A stretch of DNA of 64,000 nt from Rothia sp. (in: high G+C Gram-positive bacteria) (lineage in GTDB: Bacteria; Actinomycetota; Actinomycetes; Actinomycetales; Micrococcaceae), in contig JAUMWB010000005.1 in NCBI GenBank assembly GCA_030529845.1, positions 1-64,000 of the forward strand, given 5' to 3'. The notes below the pieces were generated by a model. The model had not been told where the DNA came from, did no database searches, and worked only from the letters and a program-made list of their open reading frames with translations. A program made the translations under genes and the position numbers. This document shows, piece after piece, positions 35,064-44,459 of this stretch (within the stretch, counting starts at the first letter, position 1; every line of letters starts with the position of its first letter).

Positions 35064-35834
35064 ATGAAAGCACGTATCCCCCTTCTCCCCCTCGCAGCTC
35101 TGGGCCTGCTCACCCTACTCACCGCCTGCGGTAGCGCCACCACTGGCACTACCACAGCAGAGAGCACCCTCAGCAGCCCGGCTGCCACGACCTCGTCCGC
35201 ACCGGTGACTCCCTCGCCGACAGTCTCGGCTACGAGCGCCGCCCCCACCCCCGCGGCAACCACCCGCACGCCCACCGTGCAAGAAGTCACCCCGACCCCC
35301 AGCGTATCTGCGGTACCTGAACCTGCCCCCACCGGTACCGTCGTGACCGTGGAACCAACCCCCGCCCCCGCAGTAACCGGCAGCCAGTTGGCCAGTTCAG
35401 CTGCCGGTGTTGCTGTCTGCGACTACGACCAGCTCTACATTGAGGCAGCGGTTGCCGAAGGCGGCGGTGCAGCCGGTTCCCGCTATATCACCCTGACCTT
35501 TACCAACACCGGTGACGCCAACTGCACCATGAGCGGCTACCCCGCTGTGCACTATGTGAACGCCGCCGGTCAGCAGATAGGTGCAGCCGCTGCCAACGCT
35601 ACCGAATGGTCTTCCTCAGGTGGTGTCCTTGCCCCCGGTAACTCCCTGACCGCGACCCTGCGTGAGACCCGTGCCCAGCTCTACGGGCAGGCCTGCCAGA
35701 GCGTCTCAGCTGCCGGTTATTCCATCCAGGCCCCCGGCGCGTCCCAGGCCCTAGTGCTGAACTTTGCTGCTGAAGCCTGCTCTAATGCTTCTGTCGCCCA
35801 GCTCTCGGTGGGCGCTGTGGGGGCTACCCCCTAA
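35064..35834 (+). CDS. DUF4232 domain lipoprotein
   Basis: Signal peptide with lipobox LTAC (Cys 20), then a Ser/Thr/Pro/Ala-rich linker to about residue 110, then a C-terminal DUF4232-like beta domain. That domain contains YITLTFTNTGDANCTMSGYP and a partner cysteine pair. Exposed cell-surface lipoprotein, function unknown. The frame extends upstream inside the ferredoxin gene, but ATG 35064 begins the signal peptide. 256 residues. Confidence 0.85.
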   Translation: MKARIPLLPLAALGLLTLLTACGSATTGTTTAESTLSSPAATTSSAPVTPSPTVSATSAAPTPAATTRTPTVQEVTPTPSVSAVPEPAPTGTVVTVEPTPAPAVTGSQLASSAAGVAVCDYDQLYIEAAVAEGGGAAGSRYITLTFTNTGDANCTMSGYPAVHYVNAAGQQIGAAAANATEWSSSGGVLAPGNSLTATLRETRAQLYGQACQSVSAAGYSIQAPGASQALVLNFAAEACSNASVAQLSVGAVGATP

Positions 35835-35864
35835 AATCCTGGCGGGGTACCCGCGCTTTCACAG

Positions 35865-35907
35865 CCGGGCCCACCGGGCTAACCCAGAGTTTGCCCGGTG
35901 GGCCCGG
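35865..35907 (+). terminator. Terminator after DUF4232 gene
   Basis: Arms CCGGGCCCACCGGGC and GCCCGGTGGGCCCGG, followed by TCTTTATTCTTTT. It ends about 23 bases before the Lhr start. Confidence 0.85.
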
Positions 35908-35929
35908 TCTTTATTCTTTTAAGGGGATA

Positions 35930-38900
35930 ATGGGGGCTATGGCAGAATCCGCTACCTCCCGTGCCCTGAGTTTTTTCTCGGCCCCCACCCGTCGCTGGTT
36001 TGAGGGGGCTTTTTCTGCTCCCACTGCTGCCCAAGCAGGGGCCTGGGAGGCTATTTCAGCGGGTCATCATGCCCTGATTGTGGCCCCCACCGGGTCAGGT
36101 AAGACCCTCTCCGCTTTTTTGTGGGCCCTGGACCGCCTGCACTTTGAGAACCACGGGATTGATGAGGTCGGGGGCAAGGACGTCGGTGGCGGGCAGACGC
36201 AGCAGGCAACAAGCGGCACCCGCGTGCTCTATATTTCTCCCCTCAAGGCCTTGGGCGTGGACGTTGAGCGCAACCTGCGCGCTCCCCTGATTGGTATTGC
36301 CCAAACTGCCCGGCAGCTGGGGGTAGAGCCCCCGCAGGTGCGGGTGGGGGTGCGAAGCGGTGATACCCCGGCCAAGGAACGCCGTCAGCTGATTTCTAAC
36401 CCGCCGGACATTCTGATTACCACCCCCGAGTCCCTCTTTTTGATGCTGACCTCCAAGGCCCGCTCAACCCTCACCCAGGTACACACGGTCATTATCGATG
36501 AGGTGCACGCGGTAGCCGGGACCAAGCGCGGGGCTCATTTGGCAGTGACCCTGGAGCGCCTGGACCAGATTCTTGAAACCCCCGCCCAGCGCGTAGGTCT
36601 TTCGGCGACCGTGGAACCGGTAGAGACCGTAGCTCGCTTCTTGGGAGGGAGCGTGCCGGTAGAGATTGTGCGCCCGCCTTCAGCTAAGAAGTGGGAGCTG
36701 ACCCTTTCGGTGCCGGTGCCCGACATGACTGCCCTGGGAGGGCCCAACGCCTACGGCGAGGCAGACAAGGACTTCGGGGGCCAAGAACAGCAGGCAAACG
36801 GTACGCCGGCCGGGGATGGCCGCGGCTCAAGCCCCTACCTGGATAAACTGGCCGAGCGTACCCGCGCCAAGATTCGCTCCCTGGATGCCGTCGAGTTCGA
36901 GGACCGTTCCTTCGATGACGGGGCGGTACACAGCGATACCCTAGCGGACGCCGGAACCCGGCCGGAGGCGTCCGTGCGGCTGGCAGAATCCCTGCCGCAG
37001 GGAGTAACCGTGGCGGAGGCCTTAGGTATCCGCCCGGTGGCAGGGTCTGCCCGGGGACTCCGCCCCTCACCGTTTAAGGAGTCTGACGAGCAGACTCTTT
37101 CTTCCGACTCTGACTACTTTGACCAGCCCTTGCCCACTAGAGTGCCCGGCGGGCAGACAAAAAATGCCCCGGCAACTAGCGAGCAGGCCCTGTGGGATGC
37201 CGTCGGTGTTTTTCCCGGTGAAGAAACCCGACCGGGGCGCCCAAGCCCGGCGCAGCCCACGCTGACGATTGAAGAGGTGCAGGTAGCGGCGTCCGTTCCA
37301 GAAGAGCAGTCTCAGGGGGCCGGGCCCACCCTCAACGGCTATCAGGCCTCGATTTGGCCGCATGTGGAAGAGCGCATTGTGGATCTGGTGGAGGCCAATC
37401 GCTCCACCATTGTCTTTGCCAACTCGCGCGGGCTAGCGGAGAAGCTGACGGCCCGGCTGAATGAGATTTACCTGGGTCGTCTTGAGGCCCGCGGGGAGCT
37501 GGGTGAGGTAACCGCGAGCGCAGCCACCGGGGCCCGAACCTATACTGCCACCGGCGGGGAACCGAAGGCTCTGGCCGATGTGCTGGCTGAGGCTTTAGCT
37601 AAGGACGCTCCGGCCCGGCTAGAAGCTGATGATGCGCGATTGCCGGGGACGGGTGCGTCCTTACCCCTTTCGACCCAGCCCCCTGCCCAGATGATGGGAG
37701 GCTCGGCCACGGCCACCGGTGCTCCGCCGGTGCTGGCGCGGGCCCACCACGGCTCAGTGTCGAAGGACCAGCGCACCCTGATTGAAGAGGCTCTGAAATC
37801 AGGTCAGCTGCGCTGCGTGGTAGCGACCAGTTCCCTGGAACTGGGGATCGATATGGGCCATGTGGACCTGGTGATTCAGGTGGAGGCCCCGCATTCGGTG
37901 GCTTCTGGCCTGCAGCGGGTGGGCCGTGCTGGCCACCAGGTGGGCGAGGTCTCACGCGGCTACCTCTACCCCAAGCACCGGGGTGATCTGCTGAATGCGA
38001 CGGTGACCGTACAGCGTATGCTGGCCGGGCAGATTGAGCCGTTAGCTATTCCAGCCAACCCGCTCGATATTTTGGCCCAGCAGACCGTAGCGGCCTGCGC
38101 CCTGGGGCCCATTAGCGTGGAGGCCTGGTTTGAGGCCCTCCGCGCTACAGCCCCCTTTGCTACCCTGCCGAGGGCTGCCTTTGAGGCAACCCTTGATTTG
38201 CTAGCCGGTAAGTACCCCTCGGATGAGTTTGCCGAGTTACGGCCCCGTATTGTCTGGAACCGGGACGCCGGGACGATTGAGGGCCGCCCCGGTGCCCAGC
38301 GCCTGGCGGTAACCTCCGGCGGCACCATCCCTGACCGAGGCCTTTTCCCGGTCTTTATTGCCGGGGCTGAGGATTCTAAGGCCCCCAAGCGGGTGGGTGA
38401 GCTGGATGAGGAGATGGTCTATGAGTCCCGGGCCGGGGACGTCATTGCCCTGGGTGCATCGTCCTGGCGGGTTGAGGACATCACCCACGACCGGGTGACG
38501 GTGACCCCGGCTCCCGGGGTGCCCGGTCGCCTGCCCTTCTGGCACGGGGATTCCCCGGGCCGTCCCGTCGATTTAGGCCGGGCTCTGGGTACCTTCACCC
38601 GGGAGCTGGCCCTTGAAAACAGTAAGGACGCGAGTGCCGCCCATGCCCGTCTGCGCGGCATCGGGCTCGATGAGTGGGCCGCCGATAACCTGCTGGCCTA
38701 TGTGGGTGAGCAGGTAGCTGCCACCGGCCAGGTGCCCAGCGAGAAGCACCTACTGGTTGAGCGTTTCCGCGATGAGCTGGGCGACTGGCGGCTGATCCTG
38801 CACTCGCCCCTAGGCATGCCGGTACACTCCCCCTGGGCCCTGGCGGTGGGGGCGCGGGCTGAGGAACGCTACGGGGTTAACGCCTCTGCTATGGCTGCCG

Positions 38901-41704
38901 ATGACGGTATTGTGCTGCGCATTCCTGCCATGGAAGCTGAGCCGCCCGGCGCTGACCTCTTTATCTTTGACCCGGCTGAGCTTGAGGATATTGTCACCGA
39001 GAAGGTAGGCAATTCTGCCCTCTTTGCCTCCCGCTTCCGGGAGAACGCCGCCCGGGCCCTGCTTCTGCCCCGCAAGGACCCGGGCCGTCGTACCCCCCTA
39101 TGGCAGCAGCGTCAGCGCTCCGCCCAGCTCCTGGATGTGGCCCGCAAGTACCCCACCTTCCCTCTTCTATTGGAGACTGCCCGCGAGTGCCTGCAAGACG
39201 TCTATGACCTGCCAGCTCTGACCGCCCTGCACAAGGGCCTTGAGAGCAAGAAGGTAAGCATCAGCGAGGTAGAAACCGAGACCCCCTCCCCCTTTGCCCG
39301 TACCCTGCTCTTTGGCTATGTGGCCCAGTTCCTCTACGACGGGGATTCCCCCTTAGCTGAACGCCGGGCAGCGGCCCTATCTCTTGACCCTGCCCTGCTG
39401 GCTGAGCTACTGGGTAAGGACGAGCTACGCGAACTGCTCGATGTTGAGGTGATTCGCTCCACCGAGGCCCGCCTGCAGCGCACCGCAGAGGGCTACCGCC
39501 TGCGCGGGGTCGAAGGAACCGCCGACCTGCTGCGCCTGCTCGGCCCCCTGACCGCTGCCGAGGCCGCCTCCCGTCTGAAGGTGGTGCTGGAACAGGACGG
39601 CGACGCCCCCGCTCCCGGCGCCGAGGCAGGTAAACCGAGCGAGCGCGTCCTGACCGAAGCTGAAGCCACCGACCACCTTGAGGCCCTGGTCAAAGCCGGC
39701 CGGGCCCTGCGCTTCCGCCTGCACGGGCGGGAACTCTACGCCGCCATCGAGGACGCCGCCCGCCTGCGCGACGCCCTGGGCGTACCCCTGCCCATCGGGG
39801 TTCCCCTGGCCTTCTTGGAGCCGGTCGACTCTCCCCTGGTTGACCTGGTGGCCCGCTACGCCCGCACCCACGCCCCCTTCACCGCAGCCCAGGCGGCAGC
39901 GGCGCTTTCTCTGGGTGTTTCGGTGGTCGATACCGCCCTGCGCACCCTGGCCGCTGACCGGCGGTTGATCTCCGGTGAGTTCCTGCCCGAAGAGTTGCGC
40001 GCCGAGCTAGCTGCAGCCCGCACCGGGTCCGCCGAACCCAGCTTCCTGGCCGGAACCGAGTGGGTAGACGCTTCAGTGCTGCGCACCCTACGCTCCCGCT
40101 CCCTGGCCGCCCTGCGCGCCGACGTCGAACCGGTCACCCCCGACACCTACGCCCGCTTTCTGCCACCCTGGCAGCACGTGGGATCCTGGGCCGTCACCAA
40201 AACCACCGCCGCCCCCGGCACCTTCGGGGCACCGGCCCAGCCCGTGACCGTCCGCCGGGACGAAGCCGCCATGCTCAGCGGCTACGACGGCCTACTGACC
40301 GTCGTTGACCAGCTGGCCGGGGTGCGGGTGCCCGCCTCAGCCCTTGAGCCTCTTATCCTCAAGGCCCGCATCAGCGACTACAGCCCCGCCCTGCTCGACT
40401 CGGCTATGAGCGCAGGAGATGTGCTCTGGACGGGCGCCGGCCAGCTCGCCGGGGACGATGGCTGGATCTCCCTGCACCTGGGTGAAACTTCCGCCTTGAC
40501 CCTGCCCGATGAGGTAGAGCGCACTGAAGCTCTGGCCGCCCTGGGTGCTCTTGAAAACACCCTCTATGAGCTGCTGACCGGCGGGCTCTTCTTCACCCAG
40601 ATTCAGACCCAGCTGGCGGCCCTGGCCACCTCGCTGGGAAATACGCCCCCGAGCGCCCAGGAGATTTCAACAGCCCTGTGGAACCTAGTCTGGGCGGGGC
40701 TGGTTACCGGCGATACCTTCGCCCCGGTGCGGGCCCTGATTTCCGGTGGGGCCTCTGCCCATAAGGTTGCCGCCCCTGCCCCCCGGGCCCGATCGGTGGG
40801 TATGCGCCGGGGTGCCTCCCGCCTCTCTGCCTCCCGTCTAGGAGTTGGTGTGGGCCGGGCACCTGCGGCCTCGGCCCAGGTAGCCCCCATTGATGGTGGC
40901 CGCTGGGCTCGTATCGAGGCTGAAGCACTCGATGCCACCGTGGCAGCGGCCGCCCGCGCCGAGCTGCTCATGGACCGCTACGGAGTACTCACCCGCGGGG
41001 CTGTAGCCGTTGAAGATACCCCCGGCGGCTTCGCCAGTGTCTACCGGGTGCTCTCAGCTGCTGAAGAGAAGGGCCTGGCCCGCCGCGGCTACTTCATCGA
41101 GGGCCTGGGCGCTGCCCAGTTCGCCACATCTTCTACCGTCGATAGGCTCCGCGAGACGGACGGCACCGCCCCAGCAAGTGAGGATGAGCAGGGAAGCGCT
41201 GGGGGTGCGTCCTCGTATAACCCGGTGCGGCGCACCCGCCAGTCAGTGACCCTGCTTGCTGCTACTGACCCCGCCAACCCCTACGGAGCTGCTCTGCCCT
41301 GGCCTGCACCGGTGCCCTGGGATGCTGACCGTACCCCCGTCAAGCACAAGCCCGGGCGTAAAGCGGGGGCAGTAGTAGTTCTGGTTGATGGGGAACTCAC
41401 CCTTTACCTAGAGCGTGGCGGCAAAACTCTACTACCCTTCACCGACAACCCCGAACGGGTGGAGGTAGCCGCGCCCCTCATCGGCCAGCTGGTAAGAGCC
41501 GGGGTAGCCGACAAAATCGTCATTGAGACCGCTGGCGGGGTAGATGTGCTGAGCTCTCCCACGCCGCTACCACCCGTACCTGACCAACCGGATGCATCGG
41601 GTGAGGCTGGCGCACACCCTGTACTCGTACTGCGAAGAGCCCTGCTGGCCGCTGGTTTCTACGCCACCCCGCGCGGACTGCGTATGCGGAAGGAGTATGC
41701 CTAG
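35930..41704 (+). CDS. lhr: Lhr-type ATP-dependent DNA helicase
   Basis: Superfamily 2 helicase of the large Lhr family (DNA repair). Walker A APTGSGKT is near residue 53, the DEVH box in IIDEVH near 190, and SSLELGIDMG with the HRxGRxGH-like QRVGRAGHQ motif around 640-665. The winged-helix and Lhr-specific C-terminal domains follow. The length of 1924 exceeds the usual 1500-1600 residues. Two low-complexity inserts explain this: about residues 270-470, rich in Gly/Pro/Ser, and about 535-600, before motif IV-VI. ATG 35930 has AAGGGG upstream; frame opens at 35891. Confidence 0.93.
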   Translation: MGAMAESATSRALSFFSAPTRRWFEGAFSAPTAAQAGAWEAISAGHHALIVAPTGSGKTLSAFLWALDRLHFENHGIDEVGGKDVGGGQTQQATSGTRVLYISPLKALGVDVERNLRAPLIGIAQTARQLGVEPPQVRVGVRSGDTPAKERRQLISNPPDILITTPESLFLMLTSKARSTLTQVHTVIIDEVHAVAGTKRGAHLAVTLERLDQILETPAQRVGLSATVEPVETVARFLGGSVPVEIVRPPSAKKWELTLSVPVPDMTALGGPNAYGEADKDFGGQEQQANGTPAGDGRGSSPYLDKLAERTRAKIRSLDAVEFEDRSFDDGAVHSDTLADAGTRPEASVRLAESLPQGVTVAEALGIRPVAGSARGLRPSPFKESDEQTLSSDSDYFDQPLPTRVPGGQTKNAPATSEQALWDAVGVFPGEETRPGRPSPAQPTLTIEEVQVAASVPEEQSQGAGPTLNGYQASIWPHVEERIVDLVEANRSTIVFANSRGLAEKLTARLNEIYLGRLEARGELGEVTASAATGARTYTATGGEPKALADVLAEALAKDAPARLEADDARLPGTGASLPLSTQPPAQMMGGSATATGAPPVLARAHHGSVSKDQRTLIEEALKSGQLRCVVATSSLELGIDMGHVDLVIQVEAPHSVASGLQRVGRAGHQVGEVSRGYLYPKHRGDLLNATVTVQRMLAGQIEPLAIPANPLDILAQQTVAACALGPISVEAWFEALRATAPFATLPRAAFEATLDLLAGKYPSDEFAELRPRIVWNRDAGTIEGRPGAQRLAVTSGGTIPDRGLFPVFIAGAEDSKAPKRVGELDEEMVYESRAGDVIALGASSWRVEDITHDRVTVTPAPGVPGRLPFWHGDSPGRPVDLGRALGTFTRELALENSKDASAAHARLRGIGLDEWAADNLLAYVGEQVAATGQVPSEKHLLVERFRDELGDWRLILHSPLGMPVHSPWALAVGARAEERYGVNASAMAADDGIVLRIPAMEAEPPGADLFIFDPAELEDIVTEKVGNSALFASRFRENAARALLLPRKDPGRRTPLWQQRQRSAQLLDVARKYPTFPLLLETARECLQDVYDLPALTALHKGLESKKVSISEVETETPSPFARTLLFGYVAQFLYDGDSPLAERRAAALSLDPALLAELLGKDELRELLDVEVIRSTEARLQRTAEGYRLRGVEGTADLLRLLGPLTAAEAASRLKVVLEQDGDAPAPGAEAGKPSERVLTEAEATDHLEALVKAGRALRFRLHGRELYAAIEDAARLRDALGVPLPIGVPLAFLEPVDSPLVDLVARYARTHAPFTAAQAAAALSLGVSVVDTALRTLAADRRLISGEFLPEELRAELAAARTGSAEPSFLAGTEWVDASVLRTLRSRSLAALRADVEPVTPDTYARFLPPWQHVGSWAVTKTTAAPGTFGAPAQPVTVRRDEAAMLSGYDGLLTVVDQLAGVRVPASALEPLILKARISDYSPALLDSAMSAGDVLWTGAGQLAGDDGWISLHLGETSALTLPDEVERTEALAALGALENTLYELLTGGLFFTQIQTQLAALATSLGNTPPSAQEISTALWNLVWAGLVTGDTFAPVRALISGGASAHKVAAPAPRARSVGMRRGASRLSASRLGVGVGRAPAASAQVAPIDGGRWARIEAEALDATVAAAARAELLMDRYGVLTRGAVAVEDTPGGFASVYRVLSAAEEKGLARRGYFIEGLGAAQFATSSTVDRLRETDGTAPASEDEQGSAGGASSYNPVRRTRQSVTLLAATDPANPYGAALPWPAPVPWDADRTPVKHKPGRKAGAVVVLVDGELTLYLERGGKTLLPFTDNPERVEVAAPLIGQLVRAGVADKIVIETAGGVDVLSSPTPLPPVPDQPDASGEAGAHPVLVLRRALLAAGFYATPRGLRMRKEYA

Positions 41705-41710
41705 CTTTTA

Positions 41711-41749
41711 AAAGAACCTCCCCTGCCTGGGGCGCAGGGGAGGTTCTTT
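41711..41749. terminator. Bidirectional terminator
   Basis: Stem built from AAAGAACCTCCCCTGC and its near-perfect complement, flanked by A and T runs. It lies between lhr and the convergent small membrane protein gene. Confidence 0.85.
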
Positions 41750-41771
41750 GTAGCTAGCTGTCTCTAATGGA

Positions 41772-41915
41772 TTAGGCGGTGAGGTTGTACTCCACACCCT
41801 CGTAGCCTGCGCGGAAGGCACGGACGCTGCGGGTAAGGTGCACGTAGAAAGCACCGAGAGACATCACAAGCATCATGACCATAACAACCATGAATACGGT
41901 AAAGAGCAGATTCAT
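41772..41915 (-). CDS. Small membrane protein (47 residues)
   Basis: Short gene not expected from ordinary length cut-offs. ATG at 41915 has a textbook GGAGGT seven bases upstream. The peptide has one hydrophobic helix (residues 3-25, rich in Met, Val and Leu) followed by a basic then acidic amphipathic tail carrying RSVRAFRAGYEG and ending in NLTA. A strong bidirectional terminator follows. I do not recognise a family; a regulatory or complex-associated single-span protein is plausible. Confidence 0.72.
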   Translation of the reverse strand: MNLLFTVFMVVMVMMLVMSLGAFYVHLTRSVRAFRAGYEGVEYNLTA

Positions 41916-42198
41916 TGTTCTGACCTCCATCTAGGGGACAGGCGGCTGGGAGACCGCCTAAGGAGTCAGGGCCTACTTTAGCACCATCGCTTGGGTCTGC
42001 CCTTTGTATTAACTTAATGCTGGGCCATAAACTTCAACGGTGAAGCATGACGTGAAACGACTATACACCCTTTATGCAGGTGGCACGCAATTTTTGTGCC
42101 CCTCCTGGTCTACACTGTGAGCAGGAGGGCGCATAGAGCGTCATAGATAGGTCATATTAGACAGGTCACATTTTGATAACACAGAAGGATGCCTAGTA

Positions 42199-43083
42199 GT
42201 GCCTGAAGGCGATACCGTGTGGCGGCAGGCCCGCTCACTCCACCGCGCCCTTGCCGGTCGAACAGCCCACACCACAGACTTCCGCTACCCCCAGGTTGCC
42301 GACATCAATCTAGCAGGGCAGCCCATCCACGGAGCCCTAGCTCGCGGTAAACATATTCTGCTCCGCATCGGTGAGATGACCGTACACTCCCATCTCAAGA
42401 TGGACGGCATCTGGCACCTCTACGGGCTAGACGCCGAGGAGCGGCGGGAGAAATGGCGCCGCCCCTCCGACCAGGTGCGAGCTCTGATTCAGGCCAACGC
42501 CCGGCTGGACGCTGACGGGCAGGTACTTGCCGGTAGCCACCCGGTAGAGGCCGTGGGCTTTACCCTGGGGCTACTAGAAGTTTTCCCCACCAGCCAGGAA
42601 GCTGACCGCCTAGCCTACTTGGGCCCTGACCTACTCGGCCCTGACTGGTCGGTTGAGCAAGCGGTAGCTAATCTAGCTGCCCGGCCGGAGCGCCCCTTGG
42701 GGGTAGCCCTGCTTGACCAGAAGAACCTAGCCGGTATCGGCACCATCTACCGGGCTGAAACCTGCTTTCTTGCCGGTCTTGACCCGCGCACCCCGGTGGG
42801 GGCCGTACCTGATCTCGCTGCTGTGGTCTCGATAGCCCGCCTGCTCTTGGATGCTAACCGCGGGCGTCCGCACCGGGTCACCCACACCAGCGCCGAGCCG
42901 CTCTGGTGCTACGGGCGGGGTCAGCGCCCCTGCTACCGTTGCGGAGAGACCATCACCAAGGAAGACCTCTCAGAAACCGGCACCGGCGCCGACCGCTACG
43001 CAGCGGGTCACCTCTACGCCCGCGAGGAAGATACCGACCGCATCAGTTTCCGCTGCCCCGGCTGCCAGGAGCTACCGGGCTAG
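42199..43083 (+). CDS. Fpg/Nei family DNA glycosylase (endonuclease VIII-like)
   Basis: Base-excision repair glycosylase/AP lyase. After the GTG start the catalytic Pro2-Glu3 follow (MPEGDTVW). The helix-two-turn-helix region contains LDQKNLAGIGTIYRAE, and the C-terminal zinc finger has CYRCG and CPGC with upstream CYGRGQ. MPEGDTVWR and the H2TH sequence point to Nei rather than Fpg. 294 residues. Confidence 0.9.
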   Translation: MPEGDTVWRQARSLHRALAGRTAHTTDFRYPQVADINLAGQPIHGALARGKHILLRIGEMTVHSHLKMDGIWHLYGLDAEERREKWRRPSDQVRALIQANARLDADGQVLAGSHPVEAVGFTLGLLEVFPTSQEADRLAYLGPDLLGPDWSVEQAVANLAARPERPLGVALLDQKNLAGIGTIYRAETCFLAGLDPRTPVGAVPDLAAVVSIARLLLDANRGRPHRVTHTSAEPLWCYGRGQRPCYRCGETITKEDLSETGTGADRYAAGHLYAREEDTDRISFRCPGCQELPG

Positions 43084-43115
43084 GTTCCTGGGCAGGCGGG
43101 AGTAAACTACTCACC

Positions 43116-44438
43116 ATGAGCACCACCACATTCACCCCCACCTACGCCCCCGATACCGCCCTACAAGAAGCGCTCGCGGCCCGCTTTCTGCGCTACTCAG
43201 CAATTTCCAGCCAGTCGGACGCCTCAGCCACGGCAGTGCCCACCAGCGAGGGCCAGTGGGAACTTGCCCGCCTGCTTGAAGCCGAACTGCGTGAAGCTGG
43301 CGCACAGGAGGTGCACCTCAGCGACACCTGTGTGCTCACCGCCCGCATTCCCTCCACCCTTCCCTCAGGCATTGAAGCCCCCGCCATCGGTTTCTGCACC
43401 CACCTCGATACGGTCGATGTGAACCTTTCCCCCGAGGTGCACGCCCGCATCATTGACTACAGGGGCGGGGATATCTATCTGAACCCCGAGCTCGACATCT
43501 GGCTGCGCGAGGCTGAGCACCCCGAAATCACCCGCTACACCGGCCAGCGCATCATCGTCACCGACGGCACCAGCGTGCTGGGCGCCGATGACAAGGCCGG
43601 GGTCGCATCGGTCATGGAAGCTGCCGTACGCCTCTTAGCTGCGGATGCGGACGCCACCGGGCAGGTCGGTAGGGCAGCGCAGGGAGCTGGGGCGGGTACG
43701 TCCGCCCACCCCGATATCTATCTATCCTTCGTACCCGATGAAGAAATCGGCCTGCTGGGGGTACGCACCATGGATCTGGCTCGCTTCCCCGTCGATTACG
43801 CCTACACCCTAGACTGCTGTGAACTGGGTGAGCTGGTTGAAGCCACCTTCAACGCCGGGCATGCCCGCCTGCACGTTGAGGGTGTGACTGCCCACCCCAT
43901 GAACTCCAAGGGAAACCTGGTCAACCCCATCCTGGTCGCCCACGACTTTATAGCCCAGCTCGACCGCGCCCAGACCCCCGAGCACACCGAGGGGCGAGAG
44001 GGCTACCTCTGGGTCAACAGTATCGACGGCAACCAGGCGACCACTACCGTCGATATCAGTATCCGCGACCATGACCGGGCAGGCTACGACAGCAAAAAGG
44101 CCTTCCTGCGCGATCTTGCCGAGCGGACGGCAGAAACCAACCCGCGGGCGTCCGTGCGCCTGGATATCTCAGATATCTACAGCAATCTAGAGGATGCCAA
44201 GACCAACGCCAACGCTGTGGCGTCCGAGCGTCTGCGTGCCGCCTTTACCCGGCTGGGTATCGTGCCCATCAACCTGGCCATGCGCGGGGGCACCGACGGC
44301 TCCTACCTCTCCACCCAAGGGATCTACACCCCCAATTTCTTCACCGGGGCGCACAACTTCCACTCCAACTGCGAGTTCTTACCCCTACCGGCCTTCGAGG
44401 CCAGCTACCGCGTGGTGCGGGAACTGATGGCGGGTTAG
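43116..44438 (+). CDS. pepT: Peptidase T (tripeptide aminopeptidase)
   Basis: M20-family dinuclear zinc aminopeptidase. Metal ligands sit in FCTHLDTVDV, GADDKAG and PDEEIG, and near the C terminus in GAHNFHSNCEF. A Gly/Ala-rich insert lies just before PDEEIG at about residues 178-195. It includes the GCGGACGCC motif. ATG 43116 starts the protein; the frame extends upstream over the glycosylase gene by chance. 440 residues. Confidence 0.93.
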   Translation: MSTTTFTPTYAPDTALQEALAARFLRYSAISSQSDASATAVPTSEGQWELARLLEAELREAGAQEVHLSDTCVLTARIPSTLPSGIEAPAIGFCTHLDTVDVNLSPEVHARIIDYRGGDIYLNPELDIWLREAEHPEITRYTGQRIIVTDGTSVLGADDKAGVASVMEAAVRLLAADADATGQVGRAAQGAGAGTSAHPDIYLSFVPDEEIGLLGVRTMDLARFPVDYAYTLDCCELGELVEATFNAGHARLHVEGVTAHPMNSKGNLVNPILVAHDFIAQLDRAQTPEHTEGREGYLWVNSIDGNQATTTVDISIRDHDRAGYDSKKAFLRDLAERTAETNPRASVRLDISDIYSNLEDAKTNANAVASERLRAAFTRLGIVPINLAMRGGTDGSYLSTQGIYTPNFFTGAHNFHSNCEFLPLPAFEASYRVVRELMAG

Positions 44439-44459
44439 GGCTCTGCGATAATAGAGCCC

